Notes: a model not told the origin generated them from the letters alone. DNA of 5,045 nucleotides from Bacteroidota bacterium (GCA_024278655.1 JAJRSV010000395.1:1-5045); one strand, 5' to 3'; shown: positions 1-5,045, counted from the first letter of the stretch. Numbers and translations are program-made.

Positions 1-549
1 ATGACACTCGGCACACATATAATTCCAGTTTTGGTTTACACCTGTCCAGTAAAGCTGATCGTTCGGAGTAATGCGTTCATCATCATAGATATGAAACCAT
101 CGCTGCCCGCCCTGCTCTTTTGGTCTGGTATCCCAGCAAAGCGGCAGCACCTGTAACTTTCCGCCGGGAAATTCAATCAGGTACTGCTGCAAAGGTCTTA
201 CACCGAATGTATATTTTACTTCGAACTCCTGCATAGCTCCTTCATCGCCTTCGGTATAAACATAAAACTTACCGTTACGTGTATAAAATTTTGAAGTGAT
301 ACCGAAGTGAGTAAAAGTTTGGTTGTTGAAATCACCTTTAACCGTGTTCTTGTTTGCAATCTTCATTGCCATATCGTGGTCGGAATTTTTCCATTGGCTT
401 GTTTCCTGTTGATGACAACTGATGCAAGCGGCGTAACCGACAAAATCTGCTTTGCTTTCGTCTGTTTTTTCCGTGCAGCCCGTAAACAAAGTTCCGAAAA
501 GAAAAACAACTATGGCAGGTACAAATAAAACTTTGATGTGTGATTTCAT
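1..549 (-). CDS. Multiheme cytochrome c lipoprotein (cytochrome c554/TPR-cytochrome type), N-terminal part
   Basis: Translated from the ATG at 549-547, this frame stays open for 183 codons and runs off the left edge, so the C-terminus is missing. The N-terminus has a charged start, a hydrophobic core (about residues 7-24) and a lipobox-like LFTGC with Cys25 as the probable lipidated residue, so the protein should be exported and membrane-anchored. The first heme-binding CXXCH is CISCH (residues 42-46). A second, CAECH (179-183), ends exactly at base 1. Between them lies the segment LPLCWDTRPKEQGGQRWF, which I associate with large cytochrome c554-like proteins that carry TPR repeats downstream; the TPR part is not visible here. 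The likely role is periplasmic electron transfer, with unknown donor and acceptor. An in-frame TAA just upstream fixes the ATG as the first start. No Shine-Dalgarno lies at normal distance; an AGGAG about 24 bases upstream is too far to count. Confidence 0.85.
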   Translation of the reverse strand, partial: MKSHIKVLFVPAIVVFLFGTLFTGCTEKTDESKADFVGYAACISCHQQETSQWKNSDHDMAMKIANKNTVKGDFNNQTFTHFGITSKFYTRNGKFYVYTEGDEGAMQEFEVKYTFGVRPLQQYLIEFPGGKLQVLPLCWDTRPKEQGGQRWFHIYDDERITPNDQLYWTGVNQNWNYMCAECH

Positions 550-582
550 AAAATTGTAAGATTAATAAATTAACTCCTGGTG

Positions 583-600
583 CGTATTAAAATAAATACG
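583..600. repeat. Small inverted repeat in the cytochrome leader
   Basis: CGTATT (583-588) and AATACG (595-600) form a perfect 6-bp stem around a 6-base A/T loop, 34 bases upstream of the cytochrome start codon. It could be a regulator-binding site or a leader hairpin. In AT-rich sequence a stem this short can also occur by chance. No T-tract follows it on either strand, so it is not a terminator. Confidence 0.3.
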
Positions 601-638
601 AATAAATTGATTAGCAAAGTTCTTCTCAGGCATCGGGA

Positions 639-654
639 AACCGTTGAAACGGTT
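639..654. repeat. Outer palindrome, left copy
   Basis: AACCGTT (639-645) and AACGGTT (648-654) form a 7-bp stem with only GA between the arms, so as RNA the hairpin would open slightly. It matches the right outer palindrome at 816-831 except for the central two bases. No T-tract follows on the minus strand, which argues against a terminator. Confidence 0.6.
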
Positions 655-683
655 AACATATATTAGGTTTATTATTTTATATC

Positions 684-704
684 CCCACGGTTGGAAACCG
701 TGGG
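684..704. repeat. Inner REP-like palindrome, left copy
   Basis: CCCACGGTT (684-692) and AACCGTGGG (696-704) form a perfect 9-bp, GC-rich stem with a GGA loop. It is followed by CTGTTC. The right inner palindrome at 766-786 is the related inverted copy, differing by a compensated base pair (G-C in place of A-T), so pairing is preserved while the sequence changes. Confidence 0.7.
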
Positions 705-765
705 CTGTTCGTTTTATTGTTATATTATTTCTAATCAGTCAAAATCATTATTGAACAATAAGCAG

Positions 766-786
766 CCCACGATTTTTAATCGTGGG
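766..786. repeat. Inner REP-like palindrome, right copy
   Basis: CCCACGATT (766-774) and AATCGTGGG (778-786) form a perfect 9-bp stem with a TTT loop. Read on the minus strand, its CGTGGG arm is followed by CTG and then TTATTGTT, matching the downstream flank of the left inner copy. The two copies therefore form a head-to-head doublet around base 735. Confidence 0.7.
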
Positions 787-815
787 TATCCGGTAAAAAA
801 TTACAATTACTACTT

Positions 816-831
816 AACCGTTTTAACGGTT
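816..831. repeat. Outer palindrome, right copy
   Basis: AACCGTT (816-822) and AACGGTT (825-831) form a 7-bp stem with TT between the arms. On the plus strand it runs into a short T run, so it could look like a terminator, but no plus-strand gene precedes it. On the minus strand, downstream of the carbonic anhydrase stop, it lacks a U-tract. Confidence 0.6.
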
Positions 832-871
832 TTTAAATGACATAAAAGTTGATCGGTTCGACTTGAGTTAT

Positions 872-1441
872 TTAATTTTCTATGAATTCAACCTTACCGC
901 TTTCGAGACGGTAAAAAGCAGGAATAACTTTTACTACTCCTTTTTTAACGGCTTCCGAAATTACCGCTGATCTTTCAATTAAATCCTTTGCATTCAATTC
1001 CGCATTCTTCATAATTATATCATCAATATATCCGCTTTCAGTTTCTTCTATTGCAGGAGTAATATGGGTAAGAATTCTGTTGAGGTTATCACTATAGTTC
1101 CCGCCTTTTACGGCGGCAATTACAGCGCCGCAGTTTGAGTGCCCCATTACTAAAACAAGTTTTACGTTCAACGCAGTTACCGCAAATTCAATGCTTGCGA
1201 TGGAAGCAACATTTGCAATGTTACCTGCAACCCTCACAGTAAACAATTCACCCAAACCGGTATCGAAAATAATTTCGGGAACAACCCTGCTATCGGCACA
1301 TCCCAATATTGCTGCAAAAGGTGATTGAGTTGTAACAAGTGCTTTCCTGCGTTCAGGGTCTTGAAGTTTTCTTTCCGGCATACCGGAAACAAAGCGTTTG
1401 TTGCCTTCTTCTAATCTCTTAATTATTTCATTTATCTCCAT
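872..1441 (-). CDS. Beta-class carbonic anhydrase
   Basis: This is a soluble zinc enzyme that interconverts CO2 and bicarbonate, probably in the cytoplasm since no signal peptide is present. From the ATG at 1441 it is 189 residues, near the usual length of short bacterial beta-carbonic anhydrases. The first signature is CADSRVVPEIIF, giving zinc ligand Cys48 and the Asp50-Arg52 dyad typical of active enzymes. The second is GHSNCGAV, giving His101 and Cys104 as the remaining ligands. The segment FTVRVAGN between them is also a family hallmark. A GTG four codons further upstream (1453) would give a longer frame, but the ATG is preferred because an AGGTG Shine-Dalgarno-like sequence lies about 9 bases before it and the family begins at this point. 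The gene follows the barrel gene by 94 bases, with no terminator seen between them, so co-transcription is possible. The subclade is not assigned, so no symbol is given. Confidence 0.95.
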   Translation of the reverse strand: MEINEIIKRLEEGNKRFVSGMPERKLQDPERRKALVTTQSPFAAILGCADSRVVPEIIFDTGLGELFTVRVAGNIANVASIASIEFAVTALNVKLVLVMGHSNCGAVIAAVKGGNYSDNLNRILTHITPAIEETESGYIDDIIMKNAELNAKDLIERSAVISEAVKKGVVKVIPAFYRLESGKVEFIEN

Positions 1442-1535
1442 AGTAAAATACACCTGTGCAAGTAAAAGTTAATTTTATTCGGTTTAATAAAAAAGTTTAT
1501 AATTACAGCTAAAATAAATCCGGTTGATGAAATAT

Positions 1536-2651
1536 TTAAAACGCCTGGTTAATGCTAAAGTAAAATCCGTGTGTTCCTTTCCCAAAACCAACATCCAATC
1601 TTAGATCGAGCTTTTCCAGTTCATCAAGCCGGAACCTTACACCGGCACCATAAGTCGGTTTTACCGTTGATATTGTAAACGTTGAAATATTTTGTGAAAC
1701 ATCACCCACACCTCCGAAAAATACCAGTCTGAACTTCCATATAAGCGGCATCCGGTATTCTGCCTGAAGCACGTAGTAGTTTCGGTCGCGGTATCTGCCG
1801 TTAATATATCCGCGCATCAGTTTATCGCCGCCAAGCAGAGCCAAATCGTAAAAAGGAGGAGCGGCGGTTTCAATCATCATATAAGCTTGCAAAGCAAGTA
1901 TGTGTCTTTTGCTCAGTTCAATAAACCTTCTGAAATCGAAAACATACTTGTTGTAGTTAAAGTCGCTGCCGATTTTCTTTTGAAAAGATGTAATACTGAA
2001 CTCGTAATAGCCGCCGGAATGGGGATAGAAAATATTATCGCGTGTATCGAAAGTTGCAACAAATCCCAATCCCGAAGTAGTGCCGCCATCGCTGCCGGGA
2101 AGCAATCCCGATTCAAGGAAAGGATTGCCCAATTTATCGGCTACGTTCATATATCTGTATTCGTAAATTATTCCCAACTTAAGCTCTTCACTAAATGCTT
2201 TAGTCAACAGCTTAAGGTTAAAAATAAAATTTTCCTGGAAATATCTGTCGTTTTCAATTTCGGGCGAGCTGTTGCCTACGCCATAAAACCTGTCGAATAT
2301 TTTACCGTAATTAAATTTGAACCAGACTTTGAATTTATCTTCACTAAAATAAACTTCGGGTATTAAGGTAAAATCGTACTGATTATTAATTGAATAGAAA
2401 CCGGAAGCGGTTACATTAGAAGGTTTGGAACCGAATTTATCCGACAACTTAAATGAAACCACCCCGCCTGCACCGAATGCAAGACTTGTTTCGGGTGTAT
2501 AAAATATAAACGGATATGCAAACCAGTTAAAACCTCTTATACCAACTGTATCGGGTTTCTCTTCCTGCTGTGAATAAATTGAATTACTCAATAAAATTGC
2601 AAAAATCAGAACTGACAGATATCCGGGTATTTTAATATAGTAAAAAATCAT
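1536..2651 (-). CDS. Omp85-type outer-membrane beta-barrel without POTRA domains (BamA/TamA surface-antigen family)
   Basis: This 371-residue protein has an N-terminal signal peptide (hydrophobic residues about 11-24, probable cleavage near residue 27 before QQEEKPD) and then moves directly into alternating aromatic barrel strands. Two Omp85 hallmarks are visible: FDTRDNIFYPHSGGYY (201-216), and GGDKLMRGY (274-282) with Arg280 of the conserved loop-6 RGY/F motif. The protein ends FYFSINQAF, a C-terminal beta-signal with terminal Phe recognised by the BAM machinery. Only about 30 residues separate the signal peptide from the first strands, so there is no room for POTRA domains. It is therefore not the essential BamA itself but a short surface-antigen-domain member of unknown cargo; passive transport or assembly of a partner are possibilities. 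No strong Shine-Dalgarno is seen. The gene starts just after the terminator of the upstream transporter and precedes the carbonic anhydrase. Confidence 0.88.
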   Translation of the reverse strand: MIFYYIKIPGYLSVLIFAILLSNSIYSQQEEKPDTVGIRGFNWFAYPFIFYTPETSLAFGAGGVVSFKLSDKFGSKPSNVTASGFYSINNQYDFTLIPEVYFSEDKFKVWFKFNYGKIFDRFYGVGNSSPEIENDRYFQENFIFNLKLLTKAFSEELKLGIIYEYRYMNVADKLGNPFLESGLLPGSDGGTTSGLGFVATFDTRDNIFYPHSGGYYEFSITSFQKKIGSDFNYNKYVFDFRRFIELSKRHILALQAYMMIETAAPPFYDLALLGGDKLMRGYINGRYRDRNYYVLQAEYRMPLIWKFRLVFFGGVGDVSQNISTFTISTVKPTYGAGVRFRLDELEKLDLRLDVGFGKGTHGFYFSINQAF

Positions 2652-2661
2652 TATGTGGTTC

Positions 2662-2669
2662 TAAAGTTA
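2662..2669 (-). promoter_or_regulatory. Candidate Bacteroidota-type -7 promoter element for the barrel gene
   Basis: Read on the minus strand, these bases are TAACTTTA, seven of eight matching the Bacteroidota -7 consensus TAnnTTTG. They lie about 10 bases upstream of the barrel start codon, which would make the mRNA nearly leaderless. No good -33 TTTG is found at the expected distance, because the terminator occupies that space. This is a weak candidate based on one box. Confidence 0.2.
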
Positions 2670-2680
2670 ATCAAAACAAA

Positions 2681-2712
2681 TAAAAAATCCCCGATTGTAA
2701 AAACCGGGGATT
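2681..2712 (-). terminator. Rho-independent terminator of the SMR transporter gene
   Basis: On the minus strand AATCCCCG pairs perfectly with CGGGGATT (8 bp, five G-C pairs in a row at the loop end) around an 11-base loop, and is followed immediately by a run of Ts. It begins 32 bases after the transporter stop codon and ends 29 bases before the barrel start codon. It should separate the two transcription units. Confidence 0.85.
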
Positions 2713-2744
2713 AGAAGAAGATGTTTTGTAAAAGCATGGATGCA

Positions 2745-3065
2745 CTATGCGGCAGAAGCCAATTTCAAACCTACTATCGAAGCTATCAACGTAAAGATGA
2801 AAAATACCCGCCAGAAAGACGACGGATCGTTAAAGAAAAAGATTCCAATCAACGCCGTTCCGAAAGCGCCGATGCCTGTCCAAACAGCATACGCTGTTCC
2901 GAGCGGAATATCCCTCATAGCAAGACTTAGCAGCCAAAAACTAATTGCACCCATCACCAGGAAACCGACCACGGGCCAGAACTTAGAAAAATTATCGGAC
3001 AGCTTGAGACAGGTTGTAAACCCGATTTCAAACAGAACAGCAATTAAAAGATAAATCCAATGCAT
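2745..3065 (-). CDS. Small multidrug resistance (SMR) transporter, SugE/Gdx-like
   Basis: This is a 106-residue inner-membrane protein with four hydrophobic helices (about 3-20, 28-49, 57-77, 85-103), the standard SMR size. SMR proteins work as antiparallel dimers that exchange protons for cationic substrates. The essential helix-1 glutamate is Glu13. The signature PLGTAYAVWTGIGAFG (54-69) is of the SugE/Gdx type, and Ser42, Tyr59 and Trp62, which line the guanidinium-binding site in characterised Gdx proteins, are all present. The helix-1 Trp found in typical Gdx proteins (residue 16) is Phe here. The sequence FEIGFTTCLKLS resembles a SugE subgroup common in Bacteroidota. The substrate (guanidinium or quaternary ammonium compounds) therefore cannot be settled from the sequence. 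The ATG is preceded by a good Shine-Dalgarno. No guanidine riboswitch was recognised upstream. The gene has its own terminator and appears monocistronic. SMR subunits sometimes occur as adjacent pairs, but no second SMR gene is present here. Confidence 0.93.
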   Translation of the reverse strand: MHWIYLLIAVLFEIGFTTCLKLSDNFSKFWPVVGFLVMGAISFWLLSLAMRDIPLGTAYAVWTGIGAFGTALIGIFFFNDPSSFWRVFFIFTLIASIVGLKLASAA

Positions 3066-3069
3066 ATTT

Positions 3070-3074
3070 ACCTC
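3070..3074 (-). promoter_or_regulatory. Ribosome binding site of the SMR transporter
   Basis: On the minus strand GAGGT lies 4 bases before the ATG at 3065. It is one of the two clearest Shine-Dalgarno sequences in the window and supports this start codon. Confidence 0.7.
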
Positions 3075-3115
3075 AGATTAGTTTAAAATTTTATAGTAAC
3101 TCACCAGAGTAAATT

Positions 3116-3205
3116 TTATTTCTTAAAAAAGTAATTATGCCGCCCATCGAAAGCCGATTCAATACCTCCCGGGTTACCTGCTCCGGTCGCCGTCTTCCAA
3201 ACCAT
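3116..3205 (-). CDS. Doubtful 29-codon open frame in the sulfatase-SMR gap
   Basis: The 215-base gap between the sulfatase stop and the transporter start contains a frame that starts with ATG at 3205, encodes 29 residues beginning MVWKTATGAGNPGG, and stops at 3116-3118. Its middle is clearly more GC-rich than the AT-rich flanks and avoids stop codons, which is what drew attention. No Shine-Dalgarno precedes it and I recognise no family. It may be a gene remnant or part of an untranslated region. Nothing else was identified in this gap apart from the transporter ribosome binding site. Confidence 0.12.
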   Translation of the reverse strand: MVWKTATGAGNPGGIESAFDGRHNYFFKK

Positions 3206-3280
3206 AAATACAGCTTTATTCGAATGCACACTTTTATTTCATCTTATTTCGCAGTAACACCCGTTGAGAGTTTTTTTCTG

Positions 3281-4780
3281 TCAATGTTCCGGTACCCAGT
3301 CATCCGTTGCGCCCATGGGAACCGATGGATGCTCTTTTAAACTTTTTTGTAGCTCAGCCAATTGGGGCGCCATAGCATACTGCAGCCAGCCATTGTACGG
3401 TTCGCTATCCTGCCGCTCTTCACGCGGGTCGGTAATCAAATTGATTACCCTTGGAATTGTAGAAAACGGTTGACGCGGGTCGTACTTTGTGGGCTGCCAG
3501 ACAAAGTGAACTTTCCATTTGCGCCACTTCCAGGCGGTGAGTTGATTGCCGACATAAATCAGAAATCCTTCACGCGCAGATTTTTCCGTCTTGCCCAAAA
3601 AGAACGCCGAGTGATCCACGCCGTCAATAATCCGGTCTTGCGGCACTTGAGCACCAGTGAGCCCTGCAATAGTTGAAAACATATCAACAATATGCACAAT
3701 CTCATCACTCACTCGTCCTGCAGGAATGTGCTTTGGCCAGCGTACGATAAAGGGCGCACGAATCCCGCCTTCCATAGCAGTGAAATATGTGCCACGCCAG
3801 GGACCGGTCCAACCGGTGTATTCTCCATCGCCGTTATCAGGGTGTTCAGGTCCGTTGTCGGCACAGAAAACAACAATGGTGTTTTCCGCTACGCCGAGCC
3901 GATCCAGCGCCTTCAACATTTCGCCAAGGTAGTGGTCGGTCTGCATAAGCAGGTCGGTGTAGTAGCCGTACCCGCTTTTACCTTCAAAGTCAGGATGCGG
4001 TAGTACAGGAAAATGCATAGCCAGCAACGGTACATAAGCGAAAAAAGGTTTGTCATCCTTCACGCTGCGTTCCATAAAATCGATAGCACGCCGGGTAAGT
4101 TCTGCATCAATCCTGCGTCGCTCGTCCTGAGTATAAACTTTGAGCTTTTTTGGCTCTTCTCCGCGCCTGCCTTCCATCAGCCAGGGCGTGAAATCGTAGT
4201 CCTTTTTAACATCGGCAGCGTCTTTCAGATTGGAGAAACGTCCAATTTCTTCAGCCACCCACGGGCTCTCATCAGTATTGGGGATACCGTACCATTCGTC
4301 GAAGCCCTGGTCCGTGGGAAAACGTCCCGGTGTTTGTCCCAGGTGCCACTTGCCGAAAATACCAGTGGTGTAACCATCTTCGGACATTGCCTCGGCGACA
4401 GTGATTTCCCAGGGAACCAGACCGTATTCGCGCACACCGATAGGTATGGCGTAGGTACCGCTGCGAATTGAAAAGCGACCTGTCATTAGCGCCGAACGGC
4501 TTGGAGTACACTGCGCTTCGGTGTTGAAGTTGGTTAGAAGCAATCCATCTGCCGCAAGTTTATCTATGTTTGGAGTAGGTGCACCGCGGACTATACCACC
4601 GCCGTAGCAACCGTAATCTCCCCACCCGGTATTGTCAGTCATAATGAATAGAACATTGGGTTTGTCGCCGCCGGCAGCGCTGATCGCCGGGGCGAAGCAA
4701 AGCGCTATAACAAAGGCAACGCTAATTGCGAAATAAGAACGGAAGTTGAATACAGCTTCCTTTTTCCGATACTTAAACAT
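3281..4780 (-). CDS. Exported formylglycine-dependent sulfatase (arylsulfatase family)
   Basis: This 499-residue enzyme is predicted to hydrolyse sulfate esters in the periplasm or outside the cell. A signal peptide covers about residues 1-35 (positive start, hydrophobic 16-34, AISA cleavage region). The activation motif is CTPSR: Cys91, to be converted to formylglycine, then Pro93 and Arg95. Calcium ligands Asp49-Asn50 (in TDNTGWGDYG) and Asp308-Asn309 (in CADNGPEH) are present, as are Lys144 and His146 (GKWHLG) and His256. The lysine that usually sits five residues before the EGG motif is Tyr332 here (WRGTYFTAMEGG), a substitution I believe occurs in a subset of the family. A Shine-Dalgarno AGGAA precedes the ATG. 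The preceding gene on the same strand also ends like a sulfatase, suggesting a desulfation cluster. Substrate is unknown. No maturase gene is in the window; the Cys-type motif can be matured by either FGE or an anaerobic sulfatase-maturating enzyme. Hand-counted lines are near 50% GC, above the barrel and carbonic anhydrase genes. Confidence 0.95.
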   Translation of the reverse strand: MFKYRKKEAVFNFRSYFAISVAFVIALCFAPAISAAGGDKPNVLFIMTDNTGWGDYGCYGGGIVRGAPTPNIDKLAADGLLLTNFNTEAQCTPSRSALMTGRFSIRSGTYAIPIGVREYGLVPWEITVAEAMSEDGYTTGIFGKWHLGQTPGRFPTDQGFDEWYGIPNTDESPWVAEEIGRFSNLKDAADVKKDYDFTPWLMEGRRGEEPKKLKVYTQDERRRIDAELTRRAIDFMERSVKDDKPFFAYVPLLAMHFPVLPHPDFEGKSGYGYYTDLLMQTDHYLGEMLKALDRLGVAENTIVVFCADNGPEHPDNGDGEYTGWTGPWRGTYFTAMEGGIRAPFIVRWPKHIPAGRVSDEIVHIVDMFSTIAGLTGAQVPQDRIIDGVDHSAFFLGKTEKSAREGFLIYVGNQLTAWKWRKWKVHFVWQPTKYDPRQPFSTIPRVINLITDPREERQDSEPYNGWLQYAMAPQLAELQKSLKEHPSVPMGATDDWVPEH

Positions 4781-4787
4781 TATATAT

Positions 4788-4792
4788 TTCCT
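4788..4792 (-). promoter_or_regulatory. Ribosome binding site of the sulfatase
   Basis: On the minus strand AGGAA lies 7 bases before the ATG at 4780 within an otherwise A/T-only leader. It supports this start over internal ones. Confidence 0.65.
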
Positions 4793-4860
4793 ATGTTAGT
4801 TCGTTTTTATTTGTATTTCTTCAAGTAATTGTTCACACCGCGACATCCCGATATAATTTC

Positions 4861-4875
4861 AGTAGGGCGCCTACT
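4861..4875. repeat. Short hairpin between the two sulfatase genes
   Basis: AGTAGG (4861-4866) and CCTACT (4870-4875) form a 6-bp stem around a GCG loop. It lies in the 174-base spacer upstream of the complete sulfatase. There is no T-tract on the minus strand (it is followed by GAAATTATA), so it is not a standard terminator. It may be a leader hairpin or chance. Confidence 0.3.
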
Positions 4876-4954
4876 CTGCGTAACCTTGAAAATCCTCGCC
4901 GTGCTCAATGTTGAGTACGTTCCAGCTTGCCGCTTTCGCCGCACCGAACAGCCG

Positions 4955-5045
4955 TTAATCGGTGGTTGCCGCCTCTCTGAAAGACTGCATCACCTCATCG
5001 AGATTAAACGAGGCCGGTCTTTGCCGCGGTGGATAGTCCTTGAAG
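4955..5045 (-). CDS. C-terminal end of a second sulfatase (partial)
   Basis: The frame enters from the right edge (first complete codon at 5044-5042), encodes 29 residues and stops with TAA at 4955-4957. The segment FKDYPPRQRPASFNLD matches the C-terminal tail pattern (YPPRQ-PASFNLD) that I associate with arylsulfatases of the same broad family. The catalytic part lies outside the window, so activity cannot be judged. It lies 174 bases upstream of the complete sulfatase on the same strand, with no convincing terminator between, so the two may be co-transcribed. The two proteins have different C-termini, so they are not recent duplicates of each other. Confidence 0.65.
   Translation of the reverse strand, partial: FKDYPPRQRPASFNLDEVMQSFREAATTD

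Larger units (their letters stand above)
639..831. repeat. Mirror-symmetric cluster of four palindromes (REP/BIME-like element)
   Basis: This element fills most of the 322-base gap between the carbonic anhydrase and the cytochrome. Two outer palindromes (639-654 and 816-831) are built from the same arms, AACCGTT and AACGGTT. Two inner palindromes (684-704 and 766-786) are built from CCCACGRTT and AAYCGTGGG. The distance from outer to inner palindrome is 29 bases on both sides, and all four share one symmetry axis near base 735. The inner pair are inverted copies of each other: each is followed, reading outward from its CGTGGG arm toward the axis, by CTG and a T-rich stretch with TTATTGTT. Paired inverted palindromes in an intergenic space are the pattern of REP doublets (BIMEs) mobilised by RAYT-type Y1 transposases. 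No transposase lies in this window, and no clear target duplication was found at the ends. The REP assignment is an inference. Confidence 0.65.

Noticed and set aside
307..528. Plus-strand open frame of 73 codons opposite the cytochrome
   Set aside because: The minus strand encodes a signal peptide, a lipobox and a heme motif over the same bases.
639..831. Palindromes as the rho-independent terminator of the carbonic anhydrase gene
   Set aside because: On the minus strand none of the four hairpins is followed by a U-tract. They could still slow or stabilise transcript ends, as REP elements do.
639..831. CRISPR array
   Set aside because: There are two pairs of inverted palindromes, not direct repeats with regular unique spacers, and no cas gene is present.
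1441..1453. GTG at 1453 as the carbonic anhydrase start
   Set aside because: It adds only four residues (MYFT), lacks a Shine-Dalgarno of its own, and its bases form part of the AGGTG motif that suits the ATG at 1441.
1887..2366. Plus-strand open frame of 159 codons opposite the barrel gene
   Set aside because: It lies entirely within the antisense of a gene with clear Omp85 motifs, and its translation shows no recognisable domain.
3066..3280. Guanidine riboswitch upstream of the SugE-like gene
   Set aside because: No paired ACGR hairpins (class II) and no recognisable ykkC class I core were seen by eye; a covariance-model search would be the decisive test.
4013..4471. Plus-strand open frame of 152 codons opposite the sulfatase
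   Set aside because: It is antisense to the conserved catalytic region of the sulfatase; its length is explained by the coding constraint of the real gene.

Overview
The window is a stretch of a bacterial chromosome in which every convincing gene is read from the minus strand. In transcription order (right to left) these are the C-terminal end of a sulfatase (4955-5045, cut by the right edge), a complete exported sulfatase (3281-4780), a small multidrug-resistance/SugE-type transporter (2745-3065), a POTRA-less Omp85-type outer-membrane barrel (1536-2651), a beta-class carbonic anhydrase (872-1441), and the N-terminal 183 residues of a lipoprotein multiheme cytochrome c (1-549, cut by the left edge). 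No tRNA, rRNA, CRISPR array, transposase or phage gene was seen.

The organism is Gram-negative, because it has an outer-membrane barrel ending in Phe and an exported lipoprotein cytochrome. It is probably in the Bacteroidota/Ignavibacteriota neighbourhood. The reasons are an AT-rich background with long A/T intergenic stretches, weak or absent Shine-Dalgarno sequences on several genes, a FEIGFTTCLKLS-type SugE sequence that I associate with that group, and CCCACG/CGTGGG palindromes of the kind I associate with REP/RAYT elements there. This placement is an inference from protein style, not a demonstrated identity.

Region by region: 1-549 is the cytochrome. 550-871 is a 322-base gene-free gap that holds a mirror-symmetric set of four short palindromes (639-831), the most interesting non-coding structure here. 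872-1441 is the carbonic anhydrase, followed after 94 bases by the barrel (1536-2651). 2681-2712 is a convincing rho-independent terminator for the transporter, placed only 29 bases upstream of the barrel start. 3066-3280 is a gap with an unusually GC-rich middle and a 29-codon open frame of doubtful status. 3281-4780 is the sulfatase. 4781-4954 is a spacer that continues open in the reading frame of the upstream sulfatase after its stop codon.

The genes do not form one obvious pathway. The two sulfatases look like a desulfation module for scavenging sulfated organic matter, and they are more GC-rich (about 50% in hand-counted lines) than the barrel and carbonic anhydrase genes (30-38% in hand-counted lines). 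That may reflect a separate origin. The other genes are ordinary housekeeping or accessory functions: CO2/bicarbonate interconversion, cation export, outer-membrane biogenesis or transport, and periplasmic electron transfer. I do not see a previously undescribed multigene system. The items most worth a second look are the symmetric palindrome cluster, the sulfatase that lacks the usual second catalytic lysine, and the terminator/promoter arrangement before the barrel gene.
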